The translations under genes were made by a program, and so were the position numbers. 64,000 bases of DNA, taken from contig CAWATZ010000006.1 in assembly GCA_963784995.1 (NCBI GenBank), positions 620,001-684,000 of the forward strand, in the 5' to 3' direction. The first letter of the stretch is position 1, and every line of letters begins with the position of its first letter. The notes under the pieces were generated by a model. That model worked only from the letters and a program-made list of their open reading frames with translations, was not told where the DNA came from and made no database searches. Origin of the DNA: CAWATZ01 sp963784995. GTDB taxonomy: Bacteria; Planctomycetota; Planctomycetia; Gemmatales; Gemmataceae. Shown here in pieces: positions 54,264 through 63,214 of the stretch.

Positions 54264-54524
54264 ATGGAGTTGGACCCTCCCTTCTGGTTCAAACAACGCC
54301 AATGCAAGGCCGAGCCGGCCGGCTCGGACGACGCCCTCAAGCTGACCGGGCCGAATTTAGGCGAGGCCTTTATCCGGATCGAGCCGCACGGCGGCCGCTG
54401 GAGCGCGGCCTTGCGGCTGACGCCCGATGGCGAGGACGTGGCGCGGACGGCTCCGGAGCTGCCCAGTCGGATCGCCGCCTGGCAGGCAGCTTATGAGTTG
54501 TACCGGACGCACGTGATCGTTTGA
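54264..54524 (+). CDS. Hypothetical 86-residue protein
   Basis: Starts MELDPPFWFKQRQCKAEP at 54264 with GGAG ten bases upstream; a longer frame from 54201 would run through the 31-bp repeat and is not chosen. Sequence: LKLTGPNLGEAFIRIEPHGGRWSAALRLTPDGEDVARTAPEL, IAAWQAAYELYRTHVIV. Looks like a small alpha/beta protein. Conserved planctomycete-type wording, function unknown. Confidence 0.66.
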   Translation: MELDPPFWFKQRQCKAEPAGSDDALKLTGPNLGEAFIRIEPHGGRWSAALRLTPDGEDVARTAPELPSRIAAWQAAYELYRTHVIV

Positions 54525-54739
54525 GCCTGCCTTTTTCTCCCTTCTCCCTGCTGGAGAGAGGGGAGAAAAGCAAAGGAGCGCACCGGCGGGAGCGTTCCTG
54601 TATTGCATCGGGAAAAGTGAGGATCAGTGGTTTAAAAGTCTGATCCAACAGCCGCTTGCGGCTTAGCGAGTCACGCGGCTCCGCCAAGGCGGTTTCGGGA
54701 AAAAGGCTGGGAGAACAGACTCTCACTGCACGGTGTTTC

Positions 54740-55291
54740 ATGAAGCACTGCATCTTCTTCACTGTGGTCGCCCTCATGCTCATCCCTTCCGCCGCCTGGA
54801 CTCGGGAAGGTGACCCTGACGAACTGGCCCAGGACCGGAACCGAATCCAGGGGACGTGGAGCGTTCTCGCCTACGACCAGGACGGCAAGCCGCTGCCTCC
54901 CGAGATCGTCTCGAAGATGAGCGTTTCCATCCAGGCCGCCACGATCACGATCAAGCCCAAGGTGACGGTCCAGCGGACCATCACCGTCAAGGACGACAAG
55001 AGACAGGCCGAACTGAAGTTCACCACCGAGGCCGGCAAGAGCGACGTGGCGAAATACTGCCTCGACGTGGCCAAGAAGCGAAAGGTGATCGAGCTGACGC
55101 AGGAAATGGAGCGTGGACCGGCCAGGGTCATCCAGGGCCTGTACGCCCTGGATGGAGATGCGTTGACGATCTGCTTGCCTCTGCCCGACCGCAAGTTGCC
55201 CAACAAGGTCCCCAACGCTCCGAAACCCGGCTTTGTCCGGCTGGTCCTCAAGAGGATCAACGCTGGCCAGGAGAGTCTGGGAGTGGGTTGA
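54740..55291 (+). CDS. TIGR03067-type secreted protein
   Basis: 183 residues, signal peptide MKHCIFFTVVALMLIPSAAW. The mature domain opens DRNRIQGTWSVLAYDQDGKPLP and has ALDGDALTICLP near the end: the layout of the TIGR03067 lipocalin-like domain that is widespread in planctomycetes (GxW start, then L-x-G-D-x-L-x-x-C). Binding partner unknown. Stands 24 bases before the FAD monooxygenase gene, possibly in one transcript. Confidence 0.82.
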   Translation: MKHCIFFTVVALMLIPSAAWTREGDPDELAQDRNRIQGTWSVLAYDQDGKPLPPEIVSKMSVSIQAATITIKPKVTVQRTITVKDDKRQAELKFTTEAGKSDVAKYCLDVAKKRKVIELTQEMERGPARVIQGLYALDGDALTICLPLPDRKLPNKVPNAPKPGFVRLVLKRINAGQESLGVG

Positions 55292-55315
55292 GCGTCCATC
55301 CGGGAGGGAACCGTC

Positions 55316-56542
55316 ATGGCGGAACAACCGGGCCGGGTGGTGATTGTGGGAGCGGGTCCGGCCGGGATGGCGCTGGCCTACCTGCTGGCCCGGCGCGGGG
55401 TGGGCGTGACGGTGCTGGAGACGCACCACGACTTCGCCCGCGCCTTCCGCGGTGAGGGCCTGCAACAGAGCGGCATCGACGCCTTCCGGCAGATGGGGTT
55501 CGGCGAGCGCCTCGACCGCATGCCGTACACCGAGATGCGAACCATCGAGATTTACTTCGGCGGACGCCTGTGCGTCCGCGCCGACGCGGCCGGGCTCGGC
55601 CGGGCTCAGACGCGCGTCGTGTCGCAGCCAGCCTTGCTGCAAATGCTTGCCGACGAAGCCGGGAAGCATCCCTCCTTCCGCCTTGACTTCGGCGTCACCG
55701 TGCGCGACTTCCTGCGCGAGAACGACCGGGTGGTCGGTGTCCGTGCCAGCGCCGGCGATGGGTCGCGCGAGTACCCTGCCGTCCTTGTCGTGGGCGCCGA
55801 CGGCCGTCATGCGGCCACGCGCAAACACAGTGGTTTCTCCGAACTCTCCGCGCCGCAAGACTACGACGTCCTCTGGCTGAAGGTTCCCTACCCCGACAGT
55901 TACCCCGACCGGACGACGGCACTGGTCGAGTTGGCATCGCAGCGCACCGCCTTGGCCTTCCCCACCTCCGACGGCCAGCTTCAAGTCGGGTTCGTCATCC
56001 CCAAAGGCAGTTTTGCGGCCTTCCGGGCCCGTGCCGGGGAGAAGTGGACGGAGGAGCTGATCGGCCGGTTGCCCGCCTCTCTGGCCGACCATTTGCGCGT
56101 CCACCAGGAGGCGGTGGCCGGCGCGATGCTCCTGAACGTGGTGTGCGGCCGGCTCACGCAGTGGTCGTCTCCGGGACTGCTGCTCCTCGGCGATGCTGCC
56201 CACCCCATGTCGCCCGTCGGCGGTCAGGGGGTCAACATCGCCCTGCGTGACGGGCTGGTGGCGGCCAACCATCTCTGCCCGGTGCTGAGCGCCGGCGCCG
56301 ACCCGATGGCCATTGACGAGGCGGCACGGCGTGTCCGGGATGAGCGCTGGCCCGAAATCGTCGCCGTGCAGCAGATGCAGCAGGACCAGGCCCGGATCCT
56401 GTTCAACCCCGACAGCTGGAGCAGCCGGCTGGTGAATCGGCTGCTGCCGTTGCTGGTCCGGACCGGCCTGCTCCAGTGGCTGCACCGCAAGCAGTATCAG
56501 CAGATGTCGTACGGCGTCGTGCCGGTCCGGCTGGTGGTTTGA
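55316..56542 (+). CDS. FAD-dependent monooxygenase (PHBH/UbiH-like fold)
   Basis: 408 residues from ATG 55316 with GGGAGGG upstream. GXGPAG FAD motif in VVIVGAGPAGMALAYLLARRG, then VLETHHDFARAFRGEGLQQSGIDAF, VVGADGRHAATRK (DG motif), and LLLLGDAAHPMSPVGGQGVNIALRDG (GD motif). Fold class: aromatic hydroxylase or ubiquinone-type monooxygenase, also close to halogenases. Substrate not evident. A C-terminal tail with LLPLLVRTGLLQWLHRKQYQQM may contact the membrane. Confidence 0.9.
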   Translation: MAEQPGRVVIVGAGPAGMALAYLLARRGVGVTVLETHHDFARAFRGEGLQQSGIDAFRQMGFGERLDRMPYTEMRTIEIYFGGRLCVRADAAGLGRAQTRVVSQPALLQMLADEAGKHPSFRLDFGVTVRDFLRENDRVVGVRASAGDGSREYPAVLVVGADGRHAATRKHSGFSELSAPQDYDVLWLKVPYPDSYPDRTTALVELASQRTALAFPTSDGQLQVGFVIPKGSFAAFRARAGEKWTEELIGRLPASLADHLRVHQEAVAGAMLLNVVCGRLTQWSSPGLLLLGDAAHPMSPVGGQGVNIALRDGLVAANHLCPVLSAGADPMAIDEAARRVRDERWPEIVAVQQMQQDQARILFNPDSWSSRLVNRLLPLLVRTGLLQWLHRKQYQQMSYGVVPVRLVV

Positions 56543-56554
56543 TTGAAACCACTT

Positions 56555-57109
56555 CTAATCCGTGATCTCACGGATGACCCGGCAGGGGTTGCCGGCAGCG
56601 AACACCCCCGCGGGGACGTCGCGGGTCACCACGCTGCCGGCCCCGATGACCGAGCGGTCCCCGATGCGGATTCCGGGACAGAGGATCGCTCCGCCGCCAA
56701 TCCAGACGTCCGCGCCGACGGTGATGGGTTTGCCGAACTCCTGAGAGCGGCGCAGCCCGGCGTTCATCGGATGGCTGGCCGTGTACACCTGGACGTTCGG
56801 GCCGAACAGGGTGAAGTCGCCCACGGTCACCCGGCAAACGTCGAGGACCACGCAGTTGAAGTTGAAGTAGACCCGCTCTCCCAGAAAGATGTTGGACCCG
56901 TAGTCGCACCAGAACGGCGGCTGCATCCAGACACTTTCCCCCCCTGCCCCGAACAGCCCCTTCAGGATGCGCCGCCGCAACTCCTGATCTCGTTCGCGGG
57001 TGCTGTTCAGGTCCCAGCACAGGTCCCGGGCACGCTCCCGGGCCTGGACCAACTCCGGGTCGAGCGGATCGTACAGTTCTCCGGCAAGCATCTTGTCTTT
57101 CTCGCTCAT
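56555..57109 (-). CDS. Left-handed beta-helix O-acetyltransferase (maltose/galactoside type)
   Basis: 184 residues. Starts MSEKDKMLAGELYDPLDPEL at 57109 (GGGGGA six bases upstream), the fixed beginning of Maa/LacA/NodL proteins. Hexapeptide repeats: FLGERVYFNFNCVVLDVC, FGPNVQVYTASHPMNAGLR (catalytic His), ADVWIGGGAILCPGIRIGDRSVIGAGSVVTRDVPAG. Transfers acetyl from acetyl-CoA to sugars. Ends 13 bases from the convergent monooxygenase gene. Confidence 0.94.
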   Translation of the reverse strand: MSEKDKMLAGELYDPLDPELVQARERARDLCWDLNSTRERDQELRRRILKGLFGAGGESVWMQPPFWCDYGSNIFLGERVYFNFNCVVLDVCRVTVGDFTLFGPNVQVYTASHPMNAGLRRSQEFGKPITVGADVWIGGGAILCPGIRIGDRSVIGAGSVVTRDVPAGVFAAGNPCRVIREITD

Positions 57110-57244
57110 CCTCATTCCCCCTGGCTTCGTTAGCTCCGTTAGCCTCCGGCCGTGCGCTTTCTCAAGATCCTTTCTCCTTTTATCCGATACATTCCTCAAC
57201 GACTCCTTCCAGGTCACAAAGTCCTTCAAAAAGGGAAACCAGGC

Positions 57245-57682
57245 ATGATCGGGAAGCCGGATCGAAGTGAGCCATCTCTGCCGGTACTGGTGGAGCGCTT
57301 GACGGCCGCGGATTCTGCTGTCCGGGTGGAAGCCGCCGCGGCCTTGGTCCGGCTCGGCAAGAAGGCCCGGCCGGCGCTGCCCGTCCTGATCGAGGCGCTG
57401 AAGGATTCGGAGGCGCAGGTGCGGAAGCTCGCCGCCCTGGCGCTGGGTGACATCGGCACGAAAGCCCGGCCGGCCGTGCCCGCCCTGATCGCCACCCTCC
57501 AGGACGAGAACGAGGGCGTCCGGCGGCGTGCGGCCGTGGTCCTGGGGGAGATTGGCGGGCACGAGGCCATCACAGCCTTGCAGCAGGCGTTGCGGGATCC
57601 CAGCGAGAACGTCCGCCGGGCGGCTACCCTGGCCCTGACGGCGCTGGACCCCGACGACAGCCACAGCAGGCCGGCCGCATAG
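57245..57682 (+). CDS. HEAT-repeat protein
   Basis: 145 residues from ATG 57245. Three to four HEAT/PBS-lyase-type repeats of ~35 residues: LVERLTAADSAVRVEAAAALVRLG, LIEALKDSEAQVRKLAALALGDIG, LIATLQDENEGVRRRAAVVLGEIG, LQQALRDPSENVRRAATLALTAL. Scaffold protein, no enzyme motif. Convergent with the small winged-helix gene 5 bases downstream. Confidence 0.88.
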   Translation: MIGKPDRSEPSLPVLVERLTAADSAVRVEAAAALVRLGKKARPALPVLIEALKDSEAQVRKLAALALGDIGTKARPAVPALIATLQDENEGVRRRAAVVLGEIGGHEAITALQQALRDPSENVRRAATLALTALDPDDSHSRPAA

Positions 57683-57687
57683 CGAAC

Positions 57688-57951
57688 TCAGCCGATCCGA
57701 CGCCGGCCCGGTGGGGGCAACGGCCGAATGCCGATGGCCCGCAAGCCGCGCTCGGTGATCTGCAAGGCGGCCGAGCCGCCGCCCGTCGCCGGGTAGGTGA
57801 TGGCGTAACCCAGCCAGCCCAGGTTCGAGGTGATCCGAGCAACCCATTCGGCCGAAGCCCCGGCCAGGCACTCGCGAGCCAGGTCGGCCATCGTGGCGAT
57901 GGCCCGCCGGCGCAGGTAATGGAGCACGCTCGTTTCCTCGGGTGTCAGCAC
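57688..57951 (-). CDS. Small winged-helix protein
   Basis: 87 residues from GTG 57951. LTPEETSVLHYLRRRAIATMADLAREC, AEWVARITSNLGWLGYAITYP, ALQITERGLRAIG: helix, helix-turn-helix, wing and final helix as in MarR/PadR-like mini regulators. DNA binding is inferred from fold pattern only. No evident target. Confidence 0.65.
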   Translation of the reverse strand: MLTPEETSVLHYLRRRAIATMADLARECLAGASAEWVARITSNLGWLGYAITYPATGGGSAALQITERGLRAIGIRPLPPPGRRRIG

Positions 57952-58155
57952 GACCGATTTCCCCCTCGTGTTCTCATCACATCTTCATTGGGCCTTCATT
58001 GAACATCGATCCGCGCTTTCCCTCAAGGCCGCCGAGCCCGTCTTGAAGTCGTTCCACCGCCGACAGGCCGACAGGACCGGCGACGTGGGAAGAGCTTCCG
58101 CGACCCGCAGTCTTTTGCCGGCAAGCCCATTCTTCCTGACCCCGAGCGGCCCCAT

Positions 58156-58872
58156 TCAGCCACTTGCCGCTGGATTCAGCTTGGCGACGAAAGCCGCATG
58201 CTCCGGACTGGCGAGGCCCTGTTGCAGCACTGCAAATAGCGCCGTGGGGTCGTTGCGCATCAATGCTGTTGGGTCAAGCCAGAGGCCAGGAAAGACCTCG
58301 CTGCGAAGCCAGCCTTGTTCGCTGGGCGTCTGTGCTTCGTACTTCCCGTCCTTCCAGCCAAACCAATCGACCTGGCGATCCTCCGTGCGGAAGACCAGGT
58401 ATTCCCGGATTTCGTTGCGGCAATACGCGCTGAACTTGACGGAGAGATCGCGGTCAGTGCTGCTGGCAGACACTTCGACGATCAGTTCTGGGGCGAACTC
58501 GATGTAATCGTCCGCGCTGAGCCGGACCTGGCCGCCGTGTTCCGGCAGGATGAACAGGACCAGGTCAGGTTGGGGCTCGTTGCTGACGTCCAGGCGCACC
58601 GTGGAATCGCTGGCAGGCATCACTCCCGGGGTGGCGGCCCAGTAATTTCCCAGCCAGGTGCCGAGAAGAACGTGCGGAATCCCGTGGACTCGAGCGCGAA
58701 CAGGCGAGGGCATGAAGACTTCTCCTTCCAGAAGCTCCGCGCGGGTCTCCGGCGGCATGGCCTCATAGCGACGCTCGAATTCCTCCCGGCTGAGACGGTC
58801 CCCTGCGCGGAGGGGTGGGACAGGTGCAGGTACGGTTGAATCTGTTGGAGGAGTACTCGTCGGGCTGGACAT
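58156..58872 (-). CDS. Uma2-family PD-(D/E)xK nuclease-like protein (DUF820)
   Basis: 238 residues from ATG 58872. LSREEFERRYEAMPPETRAELLEGEVFM, then VHGIPHVLLGTWLGNYWAATPG, SNEPQPDLVLFI, APELIVEVSASSTDRDLSVKFSAYCRNEIREYLVF. The P-D...E-V-S...K pattern is the nuclease core, with Asp, Glu and Lys in place. Uma2 proteins occur in large paralogous sets in planctomycetes and cyanobacteria; biological role unknown. Confidence 0.92.
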   Translation of the reverse strand: MSSPTSTPPTDSTVPAPVPPLRAGDRLSREEFERRYEAMPPETRAELLEGEVFMPSPVRARVHGIPHVLLGTWLGNYWAATPGVMPASDSTVRLDVSNEPQPDLVLFILPEHGGQVRLSADDYIEFAPELIVEVSASSTDRDLSVKFSAYCRNEIREYLVFRTEDRQVDWFGWKDGKYEAQTPSEQGWLRSEVFPGLWLDPTALMRNDPTALFAVLQQGLASPEHAAFVAKLNPAASG

Positions 58873-58989
58873 CGCTGGCTCCTTGCGTGAAGAATTAGCA
58901 GTGAGATGGCCTCCCTACCTGGCCATTCTACAACCATCCGTTGCTTCAAAATAGGCGAGTTCCTTCGATCCAGAGCAAGGGAAGAGCGC

Positions 58990-60444
58990 TTACACCGCCA
59001 CTTCTTCGGTCTTCCCCAGCGACTCCGGATACCGCCGCCGGATCGGTCCAACGACCTCGGCCAGGAACTCATCCACCTGCTCCGGAGACCGCCCCACCAG
59101 GCTGGTCCGGTCCAGCACCTGCTCGAAGTCCATCCCCGAGAATACCTCCTCCTTCTGCAACCGCTCCAGCAGGTCGTTGCGTGTCGCTCCCTTCTTCAGC
59201 GCGGCCGTCACTTCCTGGCTGTGGTCCCGCACCACCTTGTGGACTTTCTGCCGGTCAGCGCCGCGCGCCGTGGCCGCCATCATCAGGTTCTCGGTCGCCA
59301 GGTACGGATAGAACTCCTCCACCCGCCTGCGGATCACTTCCGGGTTAGGCTTCATTCCCCGGCTGACGTTCAGCACCAACCGGAGCATCCCATCCGCGGC
59401 CAGGAACGCCTGTGGCAGCACCAGCCGACGGTTGACGCTGTCGTCCAGGGTTCGCTCCATCCACTGCGTCGCGGCGGTCTGGGCAGTGCTTGTCGCCAGG
59501 CTGATCACGAACCGGGCCAACCCACAGGTGCGTTCGCTCCGCATCGGGTTGCGCTTGTACGCCATCGCCGACGATCCCGCCTGCTCCTTCTCGAACGGCT
59601 CGTCGATCTCCTGATCGTGGGCCAGCAAGCGCAGGTCGGTGCCCAGCTTGTGGGCCGACTGCGCCAGGCCGGACAGCACGTCCAGCACCTGGCTGTCCAC
59701 CTTGCGCGAATAGGTCTGGCCCGTTACCGGGTAGACCTCGTCGAAGCCCATCTTGCGCGCCACCAGCCGATCCAGTTGCCGGACCTTCTCGTGATCGCCG
59801 CGGAACAGGGTCAGGAAGCTGGCCTGAGTGCCGGTCGTGCCCTTGGCGCCGCGAAAGCGCAGCGTCGTCAACCGATGCGTAATCTCCTCCAGATCGAGGA
59901 CGAAATCGTGACACCACAGGCAAGCCCGCTTGCCCACCGTGGTCAGCTGGGCCGGCTGGTAGTGCGTGTAACCCAGCGTGGCCAGGTCGCGGTGGGCGGC
60001 GGCGAAGTCGGCGAGGGCGTCGATGACGCTCACCAGCCGGTCACGCAGCAGACCCAGGCCCTCGCGCATCAGCAGCAAGTCGGTATTGTCGGTCACGTAG
60101 CAGCTGGTCGCTCCCAGGTGAATGATCCCGCGTGCCGTCGGGCAGACGTCGCCATAGGCGTGAATGTGGGCCATCACGTCATGGCGGAGCCGGCGCTCGT
60201 GTTCGCCGGCGCGGACCAGATCGACGTCCTCGACGTGAGCGCGAAGCTCGTCCAACTGGGCCTGGCTGATCCGCGGCCGGGAGCCGTCCTCGGTGAGCAG
60301 GCCAAGCTCATGCTCGGCCTCGGCCAGTGCGACCCAGAGGCGCCGCCAGGTGGAGAATTTCCGCTGAGGGCTCCACAGCTGGGCCATCTTCTCGCCGGCA
60401 TAGCGCTCCACCAGGGGATTGTCGAACGTTTGTGATGGATTCAT
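58990..60444 (-). CDS. purB: Adenylosuccinate lyase
   Basis: 484 residues from ATG 60444 (MNPSQTFDNPLVERYAGEKM). Fumarase-superfamily signature EKEQAGSSAMAYKRNP with the catalytic Ser loop, THYQPAQLTTVGKRA, HLGATSCYVTDNTDLL (catalytic His). Cuts adenylosuccinate to AMP and SAICAR to AICAR in purine synthesis. Length and wording (LWSPQRKFSTWRRLW) match the animal-like ADSL form rather than the short bacterial one. No purine genes adjoin. Confidence 0.95.
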   Translation of the reverse strand: MNPSQTFDNPLVERYAGEKMAQLWSPQRKFSTWRRLWVALAEAEHELGLLTEDGSRPRISQAQLDELRAHVEDVDLVRAGEHERRLRHDVMAHIHAYGDVCPTARGIIHLGATSCYVTDNTDLLLMREGLGLLRDRLVSVIDALADFAAAHRDLATLGYTHYQPAQLTTVGKRACLWCHDFVLDLEEITHRLTTLRFRGAKGTTGTQASFLTLFRGDHEKVRQLDRLVARKMGFDEVYPVTGQTYSRKVDSQVLDVLSGLAQSAHKLGTDLRLLAHDQEIDEPFEKEQAGSSAMAYKRNPMRSERTCGLARFVISLATSTAQTAATQWMERTLDDSVNRRLVLPQAFLAADGMLRLVLNVSRGMKPNPEVIRRRVEEFYPYLATENLMMAATARGADRQKVHKVVRDHSQEVTAALKKGATRNDLLERLQKEEVFSGMDFEQVLDRTSLVGRSPEQVDEFLAEVVGPIRRRYPESLGKTEEVAV

Positions 60445-60644
60445 GCGACTTCTCCGAAGGACCGATTCCGTCCGCGTAACCGATGCAGGCCGATCATCCG
60501 CTTGTTCCGGTGCGACCCGAGTCGGACCGGGACATTTTTATGCCCTGGAGTCTTGCCTGTCGCCGCACCTGGTCGATTTACCTCGTAGACGTGCCGCAAG
60601 GGAGAAGGGCGGCTCCACGCCCGCAGTCAGGAGGACATCCTACC

Positions 60645-60956
60645 ATGCGTCGAATCATTCTGGCCGCGCTCGGCCTTGTCGTTGGGCTGTCGCTGTACAA
60701 CCTCACGGTTCAGCCGGCGATGGCCCAGACCCAGGACACCAACATCGGGCGCTATTTCTACTACCCCCACTACTATTATCCGCACAACTACTGGCCGACC
60801 CAGGGCCCACGCTGGCCGGAACGGCCGGGCGAGCCGTACGTGAAGCCGCCGGCTTACATGACCTATCCGCCCTTCCGCGAGCCGCACTGGCGCTATGAGT
60901 GGCTGGAATACCAGCCGTATTATAAAGGCTCGCATTTCTGGCTCGACCAATTTTAA
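60645..60956 (+). CDS. Secreted Tyr/Pro/Trp-rich protein
   Basis: 103 residues from ATG 60645 with AGGAGG upstream. Signal peptide ending VQPAMAQ. The mature part is rich in aromatic and Pro residues: FYYPHYYYPHNYWPTQGP, EWLEYQPYYKGSHFWLDQF. No motif known; similar in composition to the protein at 19278. Probably an envelope structural protein. Confidence 0.75.
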   Translation: MRRIILAALGLVVGLSLYNLTVQPAMAQTQDTNIGRYFYYPHYYYPHNYWPTQGPRWPERPGEPYVKPPAYMTYPPFREPHWRYEWLEYQPYYKGSHFWLDQF

Positions 60957-61055
60957 TCGTGTTGTGACTCAGCAAAGATCGAAGGGCCAGCAAGGGAATG
61001 AAGGGAACCTTCGCTGGTCCTTCCTCGTTTTCCGGCTTCGGCATCTGTGCAGGAT

Positions 61056-61472
61056 TCAGCGCTCCACAATGGAAGGAGGCAACTCCTGGTAATCAGGGCC
61101 GGATGGTCTGGAAGCGGCTTCGCCTGCGATAAAAGGAGCCAAGGCATCTGCACTGAATGCCCAGGAGGGTCGCAGATATAAATAGTGTGACCGCAAGAGG
61201 GTTATGTACAGAAAACCAAAGAGCAGCCGCCAGTTGCTGAGATTTGAGCCGACTTCCAGACTGCGGAGGGATCGTTCCGGAATGGCCACTTCAAGCCGGT
61301 TGCTCGAACACCAATCAATCCGAGCAATGATCTCGTGGATGCCGGCAGAAACTTCAAATTCCACCTCGGAACCAGCATTGATCTCTCCCACGCAGACGCC
61401 ATCAATGAACAAACGATAGGCCCGGAGCCAATCGGTGAATTGGGTTGGCCGCTGAAACCGTAAGATCGGCAT
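61056..61472 (-). CDS. Hypothetical protein with one membrane segment
   Basis: 138 residues from ATG 61472, GGAG nine bases upstream. First part beta-rich, like a PEGA-type or sandwich domain: RLFIDGVCVGEINAGSEVEFEVSAGIHEIIARIDWCSSN. A hydrophobic segment WRLLFGFLYITLLRSHYLYL follows. The first half resembles planctomycete proteins in which a small sandwich domain precedes a membrane anchor. Function unknown. Confidence 0.68.
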   Translation of the reverse strand: MPILRFQRPTQFTDWLRAYRLFIDGVCVGEINAGSEVEFEVSAGIHEIIARIDWCSSNRLEVAIPERSLRSLEVGSNLSNWRLLFGFLYITLLRSHYLYLRPSWAFSADALAPFIAGEAASRPSGPDYQELPPSIVER

Positions 61473-61657
61473 AGGATCAACTCCGGCTGCTTCTCGTTGT
61501 CTTGCTTTCCTCAATTCTGACACTGTATCTTACCCTTCCGGCTACGCAAGAACAAAGACCCTGCACGCTTGGGCCTTTTTCTCCCTTGCCGTGACCGCCG
61601 ATACCTGCCAAAACGAGACTATTCACCCACCATCGCAACCTCTTGAGGAGACCGGCC

Positions 61658-62455
61658 ATGTTTCGGAGCGTCCTGATATTTGTTGTCCTGACCCTGTCTT
61701 CCCACGCCTGGGCGGCTGATGCTCCGAAGAAGTTACTCCTGCTCGGCCAGGGTCCGGACGGCCATCCGGTGCAGACGCACGAATACGTCGCCGGCCTGAA
61801 GGTGCTGCACAAGTGTCTGCAACCGGTCAAGGGGCTGGAGATCATCCAGGTCCGGGCGGATGAGCCGTGGAAGGATGGCCCCGAACTGATCGAGCGGGCC
61901 GATGGCGTCGTGCTGTTCCTCTCCGAGGGTGCGAAGTGGCTGCGACACGATCCGCGCCGCCGGGACGCCCTGACGAAGATGCTGGCCCGGGGCGGCGGTG
62001 TCGTGGTGCTGCACTGGGCGATGGGCACCAAGGATGCCGCCAACGTCGAGGATGCTCTCAAGGTGCTGGGCGGCTGCCATGGCGGTCCCGATCGCAAGTA
62101 CAAGGTGCTGGAAACCGACGTCACGGTGGCCAGGCACCCGATCACGACGGGCATCAAGGACTTCCGGATCAAGGATGAGTTCTACTATCAGCTGAAGTTC
62201 GCCAAGCCCGAGGGCAGCGTTCAGCCGCTGCTCCAGGCGAAGATCGAGGACAAGCCATACACGGTGGCCTGGGCCTGGGAACGGCCCGCCGGCGGTCGGA
62301 CTTTTGGTTTTTCGGGGCTGCATTTCCACGATAACTGGCGGCGCGAGGAATATCGCCGGCTGGTGTCGCAGGCGGTGCTGTGGACGATGGGAATGCCCGT
62401 GCCGGCCGAGGGGTTGCGCGTCGAGGTGACGGAGGAGGACCTGAAGTTGAAGTGA
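61658..62455 (+). CDS. ThuA-domain protein, secreted
   Basis: 265 residues from ATG 61658, GAGGAG upstream; signal peptide MFRSVLIFVVLTLSSHAWAA. ThuA/type-1-glutamine-amidotransferase-like fold: LLLLGQGPDGHPVQTHEYVAGLKVL, ADGVVLFLSEGAKWLRHDPRRRDAL, GGGVVVLHWAMGTKD, CHGGPDRKYKVLETDVTVARHPITTGI, FSGLHFHDNW. The class lacks the amidotransferase Cys. Found near sugar-degrading and dehydrogenase genes in planctomycetes; thought to act on trehalose-like sugars or methylthio-related compounds, not proven. Confidence 0.9.
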   Translation: MFRSVLIFVVLTLSSHAWAADAPKKLLLLGQGPDGHPVQTHEYVAGLKVLHKCLQPVKGLEIIQVRADEPWKDGPELIERADGVVLFLSEGAKWLRHDPRRRDALTKMLARGGGVVVLHWAMGTKDAANVEDALKVLGGCHGGPDRKYKVLETDVTVARHPITTGIKDFRIKDEFYYQLKFAKPEGSVQPLLQAKIEDKPYTVAWAWERPAGGRTFGFSGLHFHDNWRREEYRRLVSQAVLWTMGMPVPAEGLRVEVTEEDLKLK

Positions 62456-62554
62456 ATCGGCGGGACAGTGGGCTCGCTGGACAGACTCGGGCGTTTTCTG
62501 GTATGTTCAATTCATTCAACCTGTCGCTGCCAATCACTGACAGAGGAGCCTCTC

Positions 62555-62839
62555 ATGAAACCCGAATGGATTGATCAGCGCGGAGACGTCAACTGGGGAC
62601 TGCTGGAGCAACGGCTCGCTGCCCTTCAGAAGGATCTGGAACAACTTCCTCAGGAAGCGAGGACCAAACACCTTGAAACCCTGGCATTTCTCCAGGTGTC
62701 CCTCGACAGGGTTCGGGTAGAACGTGAAGGGCTCTTGAAGGACTACTACGCTCGGGCCAGGGAAACCCTCCATTTCGGTGAGTTGGAACTCTCCAAGCTC
62801 CAAGAAATGTCTGCCGGCCCGGTCGAGTACCTGGACTGA
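62555..62839 (+). CDS. Small coiled-coil-like protein
   Basis: 94 residues from ATG 62555, AGAGGAG upstream. Charged helices: LLEQRLAALQKDLEQLPQEARTKHLETLAFLQVSLDRVRVEREG, then ARARETLHFGELELSKLQEM. No Cys, no signal. The next gene starts 26 bases downstream of its stop; the two look like a small pair (see 62866). Antitoxin-like size, but no DNA-binding motif. Confidence 0.6.
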   Translation: MKPEWIDQRGDVNWGLLEQRLAALQKDLEQLPQEARTKHLETLAFLQVSLDRVRVEREGLLKDYYARARETLHFGELELSKLQEMSAGPVEYLD

Positions 62840-62865
62840 AACCGCAGCCTCACAGGGAAGTCATC

Positions 62866-63171
62866 ATGCCCCACCTGCGCCTGGAGTGGATGCAAACAAG
62901 CCGAGCGCAATTTGAAGCAATCCGCACCCGGGCACGGCAAGCCGGTGTTTACAACCGGTTTCGTGCCGCCCACAATGGGCTTGTGTGGACGTTAAGCGAT
63001 CTGGCTCGGGCTCTCCAAGCGGGTGAGCCGCTTTACCATCTGGCTCATCCAGGCGCGATGGTTCGCCAGTGCGGGTACGATTGCCTTTCTGTCAGTTATG
63101 CGGTTTATCCTAATGAGTGCCTTGGTTACATCTTGCGTTACCACACGATCCCAGACACCTGGCCCTTTTGA
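62866..63171 (+). CDS. Small protein, possible toxin-like partner
   Basis: 101 residues from ATG 62866, AGGGAAG upstream. MPHLRLEWMQTSRAQFEAIRTRARQAGV, LARALQAGEPLYHLAHPGAMVRQCG, DCLSVSYAVYPNECLGYILRYHTIP. The pattern (helix, then G-x-P-L, then two strands S-V-S-Y-A-V / Y-I-L-R-Y) parallels the 13290 RelE/ParE-like protein. The assignment is weak; could be unrelated. Confidence 0.55.
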   Translation: MPHLRLEWMQTSRAQFEAIRTRARQAGVYNRFRAAHNGLVWTLSDLARALQAGEPLYHLAHPGAMVRQCGYDCLSVSYAVYPNECLGYILRYHTIPDTWPF

Positions 63172-63214
63172 GAGTGCTTGACCCAGCAGGGTGAGATTTC
63201 CGAGGAAGTACTTC

